From contig JAMQCK010000462.1 in assembly GCA_024196135.1 (NCBI GenBank), positions 1-22,182 of the forward strand: 22,182 bases of DNA, in the 5' to 3' direction. Positions 10,836 to 20,356 of this stretch are shown here, piece after piece. Made by a program: the position numbers and the translations under genes. Positions within the stretch are counted from its first letter, which is position 1, and every line of letters starts with the position of its first letter. The DNA is from Pleurotus ostreatus/Saccharomyces cerevisiae fusant. Its lineage: Eukaryota; Opisthokonta. Under the pieces are notes generated by a model that saw only the letters and a program-made list of their open reading frames with translations, did not search any database and was not told where the DNA came from.

Positions 10836-11620
10836 TCTCCCCGACCTCACACTGTGCAGCTTTTGTATCTCCGATGTCTTCGCCTTTGTTTTGAAAATGT
10901 TACTTCTACACTCAGGAAGCGACCTTGCATTTCTGGGGCGTGGGGACGCGTATGGAGGGAAGTAATGGATTGATCCCAGGATGACTGCATGCGTGCCGCC
11001 CTACTTCCGTCATGAAGAACGCCGCAAGCCCGTAAGGCAACACCCATCGCAGACGGCGAGAGGCTGTGGCGGAAGGAGGCGGTCCGTGAGTTACGACAGG
11101 CGACCGTGTGCATTGACGCGTTGGACGACGCAGACCTGACCCCGTGCTCCTCCCTCCGAGGTCCCCGGCGCGCGCAAGACAATGTCGCGAGGGAAGGATT
11201 CAGAATAGACCCTGCGGACACAGGATAGCCCCAGTCTCAGGTCTGATCGACGTCCCCCGTTGTAGCACACAGGGCGTTGCTGGCACCATGTCTCGGTCTT
11301 GAGCCTTATTTTGCGTCTCGGGGTATACGAAAGCGGACCCCCTTGGTTGTCTATTTCTCTCAGAGTCTCTTGTACCGCTTGTGACGAGTCTCTTACTGTT
11401 TGTGATTCCCTTGCAGAATCTCAGTTGCCCCCCAGGTCTCTCCCGCCACCCTCCGAGTCTCTCCTTCGGCCTCCCGCGTCATCCTTGCATCGCCTCCCAC
11501 CCAGGCCGCCCACCCTGCACACTGTCAACGTCGCACGCGCAGCACAAGGGGGAGCCCTGGCATAAGGAGGGCGCGCACAGCCATCGGGATCCAGAATGTC
11601 GCTCTCGCTCGGCCGGAAAA
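10836..11620. other. Intergenic, no gene recognised
   Basis: This stretch of about 0.8 kb follows epsilon-COP. It should contain the epsilon-COP 3' UTR and the distal upstream region of the next small gene. It holds pyrimidine-rich patches (around 11380-11520) and short open frames on both strands without recognisable domains. No gene is called. Confidence 0.55.
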
Positions 11621-11621
11621 T

Positions 11622-11684
11622 CGCCCTCAAATCCGGCTGGCTCGCTCTCAAATCCGGTGGAGCGACAGTCCGGATTTCAGAGCG
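11622..11684. repeat. Three copies of a 15-bp CCGG-ended element (two direct, one inverted)
   Basis: CGCCCTCAAATCCGG occurs at 11622-11636 and CGCTCTCAAATCCGG at 11643-11657. The inverted form CCGGATTTCAGAGCG is at 11670-11684. The two direct copies start 21 bp apart, about two helical turns. The cluster lies 67 bp upstream of a strong TATA box, which suggests a transcription factor site. A partial copy (CCGGATTT) recurs near 11847. Confidence 0.7.
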
Positions 11685-11750
11685 GCGCGCGCGCATTTCT
11701 GGTCCGTATTGCCGCTCTCCATTTTTGCTCCCGCGGGGGCTGGGCGCGCG

Positions 11751-11758
11751 TATATAAA
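11751..11758 (+). promoter_or_regulatory. TATA box of the small Ser/Pro-rich gene
   Basis: TATATAAA sits between GC-rich flanks and is followed by a pyrimidine-rich stretch near 11780, where transcription probably starts. From there the first ATG on the plus strand is at 12017, which fixes the start of the next reading frame. Confidence 0.75.
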
Positions 11759-12016
11759 GCGCGCCCTCCGCTGTGCCTCGTTCCTTTTTCCACCCGCCTT
11801 GCGATCCATCAAGTCGAAGCTCCCGCTTGTTCAGTGCTATTGTTTTCCGGATTTGGAAGTCCTTCATATCACGGATAGGTGTGTGCGGTCCTCGCCTGTA
11901 TTCTTACATCCCTTACTGACGTCCATCCTTCCTCAAGCGATCCTCGCACAGTGCATCCAACTACCCCCAGTCCAGACCAGCCCGCGCCCAGTCCGAGCGC
12001 GCACACGACCAGCACC

Positions 12017-12208
12017 ATGACGAACACCATGTCTACGCCCGCCACGCCCATGAAGCCTGCGCCCATCAACACCTCGAATCTCTCATCATCCGGTCCAGGC
12101 AGCGGCGCGTCTGGATCTCCCACCTCGACCTCGTCCCCGCGATTGCACCGAAAGTCAAGCTCGCGGAACTTGCGCAGCGAGTATTTGAGATCTGCGGGTA
12201 GACCCTAG
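12017..12208 (+). CDS. Small Ser/Thr/Pro-rich protein, unrecognised
   Basis: I do not recognise this 63-residue product. The N-terminal two thirds are Ser, Thr, Pro and Gly rich and likely disordered. The last 20 residues are basic (SPRLHRKSSSRNLRSEYLRS). The start is the first ATG downstream of the TATA box at 11751, in the context ACCATGA, which is the main reason to believe the frame. A good intron (GTATGT, internal CTGAC, CACAG) lies at 12247-12298, 38 nt after the stop. It is either in the 3' UTR or part of a longer spliced product. One such model removes 12198-12239 and 12247-12298 and gives 103 residues with a hydrophobic end. The strong promoter suggests a highly or inducibly expressed small gene, but function is unknown. 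Confidence 0.5.
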   Translation: MTNTMSTPATPMKPAPINTSNLSSSGPGSGASGSPTSTSSPRLHRKSSSRNLRSEYLRSAGRP

Positions 12209-12719
12209 TCGTCATCTGCTCCCCCAATTTGTACCATAGGCTCATGGTATGTCCCTCTCGCTTGGCTGGGGTTCGCGCGACTGACCTATCGACCACAGGA
12301 CCTTCTTCTCTCCCCCTTCATCTTCGTCCTTGCATAGCAAGCTCCGGTATACCATCGGATTGGGTTTCGTGCTGGGGAGACTATGCGTCAAGTCAATGTT
12401 GTATCTTTATGCCCTTTTATGACCCAGGACCACGGACGATCACCATTGCCTGGTCCATGTATATGTTGTATGTGTACGTTGTTATCTTACGAGCCGTTCG
12501 TCATGTCGCTATCGGACTTTGGGTTGTGCGCGCTGTATGGTCTGTACCAAACAAAATTCGAATCCTTCCGATAGCCGTACAATCGAGAGATAGCCTGCGA
12601 GTGACGCGTCAGGAAGGTGGTATGATTACTGCACAGTTAGGTGCAATAGGGTATGTAAGTAAGGTAGGGAAGTTAAACAACAGTTAGTAGAGAGAAGTAA
12701 GTATAGGGCTGATACAACT
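12209..12719. other. Convergent 3' region with a probable UTR intron
   Basis: This is the 3' flank shared by the small plus-strand gene and the NO VEIN-like gene on the minus strand. It contains the intron-like segment 12247-12298. An open frame continues from about 12229 to 12687, but it starts inside or before that intron and shows no domain, so I treat it as untranslated. Confidence 0.5.
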
Positions 12720-15700
12720 TTAGACTGGATCGCAAGGCGCACAGACAAGCTCTGAACGAATGCGAAATATCTTGTGGCCCAAACAAGCGAGAGGGTCCAC
12801 GTACGCCTGCAGCTTCTGCCTACCCCGAGGGCCAGAAACCCGCATGACGACCAGGACGTCCGTCGGTACCGCATCCTCTCCAGCCGGCATAGACATATCC
12901 GTGGCCTAAGGAAACATAAGCTGCCCGCCATACGATGTAGTGCATAGGCATACTCACCGCCGTCACCTCCCGTTCACTCAGCATGAACGGCGTCTCGTGC
13001 GCCCCCGTCGTCGTCTTCACGAGAATATGGTACGTCGGGTACGCCTCCGCCCACGCCGGTACATCCTGTCCACCGCGCAGGTAGCGGGTCAGCTCGCCCT
13101 CGACGTCCTTGTACGTGATGTTCCCAACGGCGTCACCCTCGTACGGTTCGAAATCGGGTACGTGCCCGCGCCTCGCAGACGTCCAGTTCTCCGCACCGAA
13201 CTGGGGCAGGATGGTAAGCAAGAGGGAGAAAACCTGGAGAGCGGTTGTTAGCAGTAGATCAAAAAGGTAGGGCGCAGAACCACGTACATAATGCTCTCCC
13301 AGCACGTCGATGACCCGTTGCGGCGCATCGTCCGGTATGTCGTCTACCGGATCGACCTGCATGCTCTCCTCATCCTCGTCCAGCTCATCCTCCTCAACCT
13401 CGATCTCGACATCCGGCTCCTCCTCCTCATCCTTCGCATCCGCCCCGGCCGCCGTGCCAGTGGACCCTGAAGCACCGCCCTGCTCATCCCCGTCCTCCCG
13501 CGCCCGCTTCGCCGCGGACCCCGACAAGTCCTGCGCAGCCTTCCGCTTCACGCCCCGCCGTCGGCCACTGCGATCGCGCATGTGCTGACGAACGAGGTGC
13601 GCGTTTGCCTTGGCTCCTCTCGCCAGCATCTCGATATCGTCCTCGCCGAACCGGTCCTCTTCCTGCTCCTCCTCTTCCTCTTCCAGCTCGTCCTCGACCG
13701 CGCCTGGCGTCGTCGGCTGCGTGGACGGACGCGGCGTCGGGAGCGGGTGCACGGGCTGGGCCTGGCCTGACCGACGCCGCGCAGACTGCGTCGGTGCTGG
13801 AGCCTCTGGCGACGCCGATCTGCTCGAAGAGGGTACGCGCTGCGTGCGCTGCGTTTGCTTCGGGCGTCCGCGCTGCGTTTGAGTGCGCGACCCACCACCC
13901 TGAGTGGCAGCGGGGGGCTCCTCGTCCCCATCCAGCTCGTCCGATTCGCTGTCCGACTCCTGGTCCTGGGCCTCCCTCAGCCACTCGAAGTCATCGAACG
14001 CGTCGGCGTCCAGAGGTGGGATCTTATCAGCGCGACACATCTGGTCCAGCGCGCCTGTCGAGTTCTGCGCGATGGTAAGCACATTCGCCGCGTTCATGCC
14101 GAAAAGCGAGGCAAGTTTGTTCGATATGAGCAGTTGGTGTCGATACGCGGGCACGACTAGGTTCCGGTCGACGCAGACCGAGAAGCGCTTCTCGTCAAAG
14201 TGCATATCTGCTTTGACAGTTCTCTTTACGTCGCCAAGGACGTGCGTCAATCCGACGGAGTCGGCGACAAAGATCTTCAGGTTTTTGAGACGACCCAGAG
14301 ATTCCTTGACGGGCTTCGTGGGGCCGTAGCGATGGTGAGCAAAACAAAACCTGCGATGCATGAGCGGATTGCCAATTTCGGGTCGAGGGGAACGACTGAC
14401 CGGACGATGTATTCGCGCTTAGACAGATAACTCTTCGTGAGCTTCTTGTCCTTGTGCTTCTTGATGAATACAGGATTCTCCGTATGAACTGCATCTTCAA
14501 GGCGAATGAGACCGTCGAAGATTTTGCAATCCAGAAGGGCGCGAAGTCTGTTGTACTCCACGGAGCCTGCGATAGCGAGCAGGGGCACCCACTGATCGAA
14601 GAGATGCTTGAACTGCTCGCTAGCATCAGGTACGTAGAAGGGTTGGTCTGCAATTCGTCGAAGTACGACATCGCCGGATTCAGGTAGGCGTACGGGGAAG
14701 ATAGGCTCGTTGCGCAGCTCGTGCAACGGGCTCGTCGCCGTCGACACTTCCTCAGGATTTTTGTGGATGAAGCGCGATAGTTCGGTGAGAAGGTCGATCA
14801 TCTCCTTCAGTTTGCCTTCCGCGAGGTTCTCATCGCGGAGCTGGCTCACGAGCTGCTTGACCTCATTAACGATCAAATCCGCGTGCGAGGGTTTGGCGAG
14901 CTGAATGCAGCGGCAGAAGAATGCCTCTTGATGCGGGTAGAGCGTCTGAACGGCGGTCTTGAACCGCATGTTCGCGGGTCCTGTCCAGACCGCGTCGGCG
15001 AACGCGCACCATTCCTTCTTCTTGTAGTTGTAGATGAGGGGTAAGGTGTGAAAGGCCTCGCTACCGTTCTCGTCAGAAACTCGTCCACCGGTCGGCCCAG
15101 AACAACATACCGGATGGCGGTAGCATCGTCGTTGAACCGCATCTCAAGCTGCCTATACAGTGCATTCATATCCTCCTCGCTCAACGCCTCCCCCAAACTC
15201 TGTAGCCCCTTCAGCTGCCTCAGATAGAACGACCCATTGATCTCGCTCGACACCCCAAACCGCCTCAGAAAATCCCACTCTGCATTTTCCGGCTCATCCA
15301 GCGGCAGAAATGGCAGCCCACTCGTATCGTCCGCGAGTGAGTTGCGCTTGATGTACGTCTGGCGCAGCTGCACCCGCACGCCGCCGCACTCCACGAGCGT
15401 GTTCGAGATCTGCGTCTGCGCGTCGCGGGAGAGCTTCGTCGAGCCGCGGTCGCCGGACCAGTGGCGCTTGAGGATGGCGAGGAGCTGGCGGGTATTGACT
15501 CTCTCGAGCATGAGCGCCGCCTCCTCGGAGAGCTTCATGTCCGCTGTGAGGCGTGGCGAGGTGTGAAGGCCCAAACCGTTGCTCCCATCGGAGAGCCATT
15601 TGAGCCAGCGTTTCTGCAGTGCCGGATCGCTGGAATACTGCTCGATGTATGTGGTGTGGAGGAAGCGCGCGGGCGGCGAGGGCAGGACGGTCTCCAACCG

Positions 15701-17901
15701 GCCGGAGGATTCGCCCGGCAGGTAGAGCTCCTTCCCATGTCCCAGCTCCCCTTGCGAATCCATGACCCGAAGATGAATGAGGCTCGCAGACCCATGCAGC
15801 GTCTCGCGATGAGTAAAGAGGAACCGTGCATGCCTGATCAATGCAGCAAGCTCGGTGGGAGGGTCATGGCGATGTTTATCCAAAATATCCTTCGCAATGT
15901 CGGCCGGTTTCGCATGTACGACTCCCATGTCCGAAAAGAACGAGCGGGCAGTCTGGGTCATATCGCTGCTGGGCCGCAGGCGGTAAAGGCCGAGGTCCTC
16001 GGGGATGTCTCCCAGGTTGAAGTCGAAGTAGATCTTCATGTTGTCCGTCTTGCTAGCCCATGTGCCGTCGCTGAGAGGGATGACCTTCATTGCGTCGATA
16101 GTTGCCCGATGGGGATACGACTTCCTGCCTTTGCGCTGTTTAGGGTTCGCCGGTTCGTCGTAGATTCGGTAGAGGTTGCTGTACACCGCCATAAACCAGG
16201 AGTGGGGGCGCCTTTCATGGTCGCGTTTGTTGATCATGACTTGGAGCCCCCTCAAGAACCGTGTAGCGTCCAAGGGCTCCAAGCCGAGTCCTTCCAGCAA
16301 CGGGCCGTCGCCGTCGCCATACACACTGGTGTCATACGACGAGTGAAGGTACCAGAGGAAGTGAAAATTCTCTTCTGGTATGATAGGCTTCCAGGTGGCC
16401 TTACCGCTCTCGTCGGTCTCCGGATATGTCGCCCAGTGAGGGAGAATGAGCAGCTGTCCTGCCGTACGGTACTCTCCATCTTGAGAGAGAAAGATTGACT
16501 TCGCGGCCAACGACCGTCGAACATTGGCCACGAGAACCTTGAAGTAGGCGTCGCTGACATCTGTCTCCAGGGGAAGGAAGCGAAACCAGGTGAACTTCAT
16601 CGCCTCTCTGGTCTTCAGGCGTTCGATCGCGGCAAGGACTGCGGCGAGGAGGCCACCACGGAGCGTGATGTTCCAGGGCTTCTCCTCCAGGATGTCCTCA
16701 CGACTTGCCGGCGTCAGAAAGTCGGCCTGGATGATGAACTGAGGTGGACAAGTCAGTCAACCTCCCTCGCTCAAACAATGGGTAGCATATAAGCGGCTTA
16801 CCTTGAAGCCATACTTCCTCAAGGGAAGGAAAGCATGCGCGTATTCTGCGCGCGCCTGTGGCGCTCCTTCCTTGTCGATGGGAAACGCCAGCGTAACCTC
16901 CGTGCTGTTTATGTCCCTCCGCTTCTCCTCCTCCGGCATCCCCTGCACAGTGTGATGCACGATGAAGTACGTATCCCGCGTCGTCCTGTGATCCTCCCAC
17001 CGGGTGAGGGTGATCACGTCCGGGTCGTCTGTGGTCCTGTACTTGAAGTGTATGACCTGCGGGTTTTGGCCGGACAAAGCTGTCTCAACTTTAAGGGTGT
17101 TCAGCTGCCGGAGGAATAAGAGGAGACTGGGCTCGAGCTTTGAGGCGTGCTCGGCGAGCGCGGCGCCGGACTCGCCAGGGGAGAGCTCGAGGCGGAAGGT
17201 CGTTTGGCCCTTCGTGACGGGGTAGTCTGTGCACCAGATGGGTGTGATCATGCCCAGCTTCTCGCGCTTGTCGAACTTGAATTGAAAGTCGCGCGACGCG
17301 ATATGTACGACGTCGGCGACTTTGAAGCAGCTCTTGAAGCCTTGACGCGCGACATGTCAGGAAGACAAGATGGTGAAAGAAGTAGAGCGTCCTTTACCGA
17401 TTCCCTTCTCACCTATAGGGGACACCAAGGTGAATTCAAGCACGTGCGCATTCGAGATCGGCCTGCGCACCAACGTAGCATCGTCCGGACATCCCTTTCT
17501 TCGTGCTCTTGCCGACGCTGCAGATAGCGCGTACATTCGCGGGCTCAAAGCCCAGCTCATTGGAGGAGAACGTCACTGCGTGGTCCTCAATGCGGATCGT
17601 AAGCGTCGGCTTCGTGCCCTCCGCGTACTTGTTGTCGTCCGCGTTCTGCACCATCTCCAGGATGAAGTGGGGGGACTTGGCGTACAGATCCTCTGACACA
17701 CTAAGCTCAACATGAAGGTTAACACCGTCTCCCACATCTAGGACGCGCCACGTACTTCCTGCACGCATTCTCGAGCGTCGTCGTCAAGTTCCCGATGACC
17801 GCCTGCAGGGAGGGGTCCTGCTGCATCTTGGCCTGCGCGCTGCGTCCCGAGCCATAGCCGTCGCGTATCTCTTCGATGAGCTTCTGCGCTTCGGCACTCA
17901 T
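12720..17901 (-). CDS. NO VEIN/sacsin-like protein: Hsp90-type ATPase plus DUF3883
   Basis: A large protein with a GHKL (histidine kinase/Hsp90-like) ATPase domain at the N-terminus and a NOV C-terminal domain (DUF3883). The exons are 17901-17756, 17700-17471, 17412-17398, 17340-16802, 16738-15111, 15060-14401, 14350-13288, 13233-12958 and 12905-12720, totalling 4743 nt or 1580 residues. The ATP-site N-box is EMVQNADDN at 64-72. It is followed by SSNELGF at 94-100, AICSVGKSTKKG at 107-118 and the glycine-rich lid GEKGIGFKSCFKV at 126-138. This series is the signature of plant NO VEIN-like proteins. Residues of about 1185-1420 are an acidic, low-complexity linker with basic clusters (SGRRRGVKRK, KRARE) that could be nuclear signals. 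DUF3883 covers about 1490-1580 around PTYHILVKTTTG. Arabidopsis NOV is nuclear and needed for cell-fate decisions; the fungal role is unknown to me. Confidence 0.9.
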
Positions 17902-18440
17902 GAGGGATCTTGGGCGCGTATGCGCGCGACTTTCATTCGAGATGGGATATGTGCGCGCACCGGGGAACAAAGACGCGTTTGATGTGATCAGGGCGAGCAC
18001 ATTGTCCAATCACATTCTCACGCTCATCGACGGACTTGTCAACAAATGGCTGGTTCGAGCGGACCCGCCGCCGAGCGTTCTGGCTGAGCGTCTTCGGGGC
18101 AGTGAAGATGCTCTTGGAGACCTCGGTCGAGCGAGGAGGGCCAGTAGCAGCAGCCAAAACAGGTACGTATATCGAGCAACAAGAGTAACTCGGCGTAAAT
18201 TATATGGTACATCGTCAGAAAATATGCTTAATATGACATGGTAGCCTGTAGATACAGGATCAGCTGCGAAAACGAGCCAGTGGACATGCAAACGTACATG
18301 GTGAGGTGGGTATGACAGGTTTGATTGCATTCGGGGTATACACATGAAGGTTGCCGGAACGATGGAACATGATGACAGCTAGCCACAAATGTCAGAACGA
18401 GGGCCTCGACGAGGGATGGTCAATCCTCACCCTGTAGGGG
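17902..18440. other. Intergenic: promoter of the NO VEIN-like gene
   Basis: This stretch of about 0.54 kb lies between the start of the NO VEIN-like gene and the end of the DUF202 gene, both on the minus strand. No gene is seen. A TATA-like sequence on the minus strand near 18197-18205 is too far upstream to be assigned with confidence. Confidence 0.5.
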
Positions 18441-18914
18441 TTATATGTCAACGGCAAGATAAATAATGCACGTCGTGAAGATCACAGTGACGACGCCGGT
18501 CATGATAGCGGTGTGCACTCTGCCAGCATCGAATTAGTGGCTCGTTTCGACCACTGACGTCTGATCATACCTGCTACTCTCCATGAACGGTCGTGCTCTT
18601 CGCATATCCTCGCTCGCGTCGAAGTATTGCCAGACGGCAGCACCAATAGTGAATAAAGCAGCCGCAAACTCAAAGCTTGCCAGGGCCAGCCATCCAGACC
18701 GCCGCCCGCCTTCCGTGGAGCCATCCCCCTCCGAGGGAACTATCTTCGCCTTGAGAAGTACCGAGGATGCGACGATAGAGAGCAGCAGAGCAAGCTTCAG
18801 GTGCGTAAGCAAGTTCCGCTCAAGCATGAGATAGTCGCGGGCCGTGCTCCCCGTGTTTTCGTACAGCGGCGGGCAAGCATGGCGGAAAGGTGAAGTAGCA
18901 GACATGGTAGACAT
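18441..18914 (-). CDS. DUF202 small membrane protein with three helices
   Basis: A 140-residue integral membrane protein of the DUF202 family (the family that includes bacterial YidH and the membrane part of yeast Vtc1). The exons are 18914-18571 and 18519-18441, 423 nt in frame. The N-terminal ARDYLMLERNLLTHLKLALL has the family pattern of a charged ER-N-LxxxK start before helix 1. Three hydrophobic helices lie at about 40-56, 75-97 and 118-138. The loop between helices 1 and 2 is Gly and Ser rich, and helix 2 is followed by a basic stretch (MRRARPF). The second exon supplies helix 3 (MTGVVTVIFTTCIIYLAV), so the splice is needed for a complete fold. A second ATG at 18905 is also possible. 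The biochemical role of stand-alone fungal DUF202 proteins is not established. Confidence 0.82.
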
Positions 18915-19549
18915 AGTCGCCTGCAGCTGCAGACGATGACGGAGAGAGAAGAGCGCTCAGCGGCGCCGCTCACGACTGGCGTGCTGCGTGCGACATTGAG
19001 TCCTCTGATGTCGACATCGCCATGTGGTGCCAGCGAAGCGTCAGAGCGATATTGAACTTCGGCTGCGGTCTAGCTCAGCAATGGTCAGCGTCGAGTCCTA
19101 TTCACGGCCGGAATCGTCTGCGGGAAGTTCCTGCGGAGAATAGGTTTCGGGACGTACGTGAGAAAGGCTCCAGGAAGAACCTCGTGCGCCGCGGAACAAT
19201 AAGAAATCAACCTTTGTCCGTGTTTGTCTGTGCCCTCCGTTCCATTGTTCCCTTTTCGGTGATCAATGGAAGACCTATTGTCTTTCCGCTTCCATCTCGG
19301 GACAATTGCACACGCGGTTCTGTGACCCGATGAAAGTTTACATCAAAGAAGCAGCAGGTCGGATATAAAAGCGGACGGTCCATGCGCCCTTTCGCATTCC
19401 CCACCACCACCTCTTGGATCCGGGATCCTTGGGCCACTGCCACCATCGTCTCGTCTCTGTACACCATATAACGCCTGTCTTTACTACCCGAGCCTCACTC
19501 ACTTACTCACGCCATCCTAATCGACCACACTCTTTCTTCACGAGACGAA
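18915..19549. other. Divergent intergenic region with TATA on the plus strand
   Basis: This region of about 0.63 kb separates the DUF202 gene (minus) from the small 69-codon gene (plus). It carries a clear plus-strand TATA box at 19364-19370 and a CT- and CA-rich leader after it. Two GGATCC hexamers lie side by side in the leader (19416-19428). No additional gene is seen. Confidence 0.55.
19364..19370 (+). promoter_or_regulatory. TATA box of the small 69-codon gene
   Basis: TATAAAA lies within GGATATAAAAGCGG. Counting from about 30 bp downstream, the first ATG is at 19550, the start of the spliced frame below. The leader of about 150 nt is rich in C, T and A, typical of well-expressed fungal genes. 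Confidence 0.75.
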
Positions 19550-19809
19550 ATGGCCAACTACCACTATGTTCGCGCTAGCTCGACCGCGGGCAGGTGCGTT
19601 GTCGTGTACTTCCTCTTGACTCGCCACCAATCATGCTCGACAGGTCACCCTCCCCCTCGTCCTCCACCGCATCCGGGTCGAAGCAGCCCATCTCCCGTCC
19701 GCTGGTGCAGGCCTGGAAGGCGCTCACCAGCTCGTCGCGCAAGAGCCGCCAGCCTGTCCCCGCGGGCTTCGTGCTCGTCACCCGCCGCCGCAGCGCTCTC
19801 CTCAAATGA
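19550..19809 (+). CDS. Small basic protein, unrecognised (two exons)
   Basis: I do not recognise this 69-residue product. The exons are 19550-19593 and 19644-19809, with a 50-nt intron (GTGCGT to GACAG) that restores one frame of 210 nt. The N-terminus is MANYHYVRASSTAGRSPSPS, followed by a Ser-rich stretch. The C-terminal half, VQAWKALTSSSRKSRQPVPA then FVLVTRRRSALLK, is strongly basic. The start is the first ATG after a good TATA box, in the context GAAATGG, and the intron looks canonical; together these make a real gene likely. There is no signal peptide or membrane helix. It may be an abundant stress or growth-linked small protein, but that is a guess. Confidence 0.6.
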
Positions 19810-20356
19810 GCTACTTTCCGCCCCATCTGCGGCCACGTCGAATCACCAACGCCCTACCTCCTGCGTCGCTGTCGCCGTCGCGATCACTGACCAAAATAAT
19901 GCTGCGACATGCTTGCATGCTCGCGATCGGACTTTCCTGCTCCACCCACACGTTTCTTGACGATGAACGACTGTTTTAATATGTATCGCACGTACTCTAC
20001 CATCCCCGCCCGCTAATAACGTCCCGTCGCTCGGTTGACCTGGACCTAGGACTCTTTGTATCCGGTTCTTATACCACTACACTGTATTGAAGGTCTCCTT
20101 TCTTGGGATTTGGCTTGGGCGCGATCGTGTGGTTCGCATCCTCTCGAGCTCGTTGAGTCGCTGGACAGAACTGTCGCTTCGGCTCCGCTTATATGTATGT
20201 AAGCGCACACGCGCGCAGGGCTTGTCTTTGACGACCTTCGCTTGACACGTTTGCCTGCGCTCTGCTCTTGCCCACTTACCATCATGCCCCGATCCATTGA
20301 CAAGGTCTCCGAGCGAGTCTCCGAATACTAAGGAGATCTTCCTCGCCAAACCTCCC
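19810..20356. other. Intergenic, no gene recognised
   Basis: This region holds the 3' flank of the small gene and the upstream region of the broken dioxygenase-like gene. An ATG at 20284 opens a 15-codon frame that stops before the region with similarity. That frame and the downstream frame are out of phase, so it may be either an upstream ORF or another lesion. Confidence 0.5.

Noticed and set aside
15461..16498. 345-codon open frame on the plus strand
   Set aside because: It lies antisense to the long fifth exon of the NO VEIN-like gene, whose frame shows conserved domain context; no domain in the plus-strand translation.
19416..19428. Paired GGATCC hexamers as a possible regulatory palindrome
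   Set aside because: Two short palindromes one base apart in a leader can arise by chance; no third copy or larger symmetry seen.
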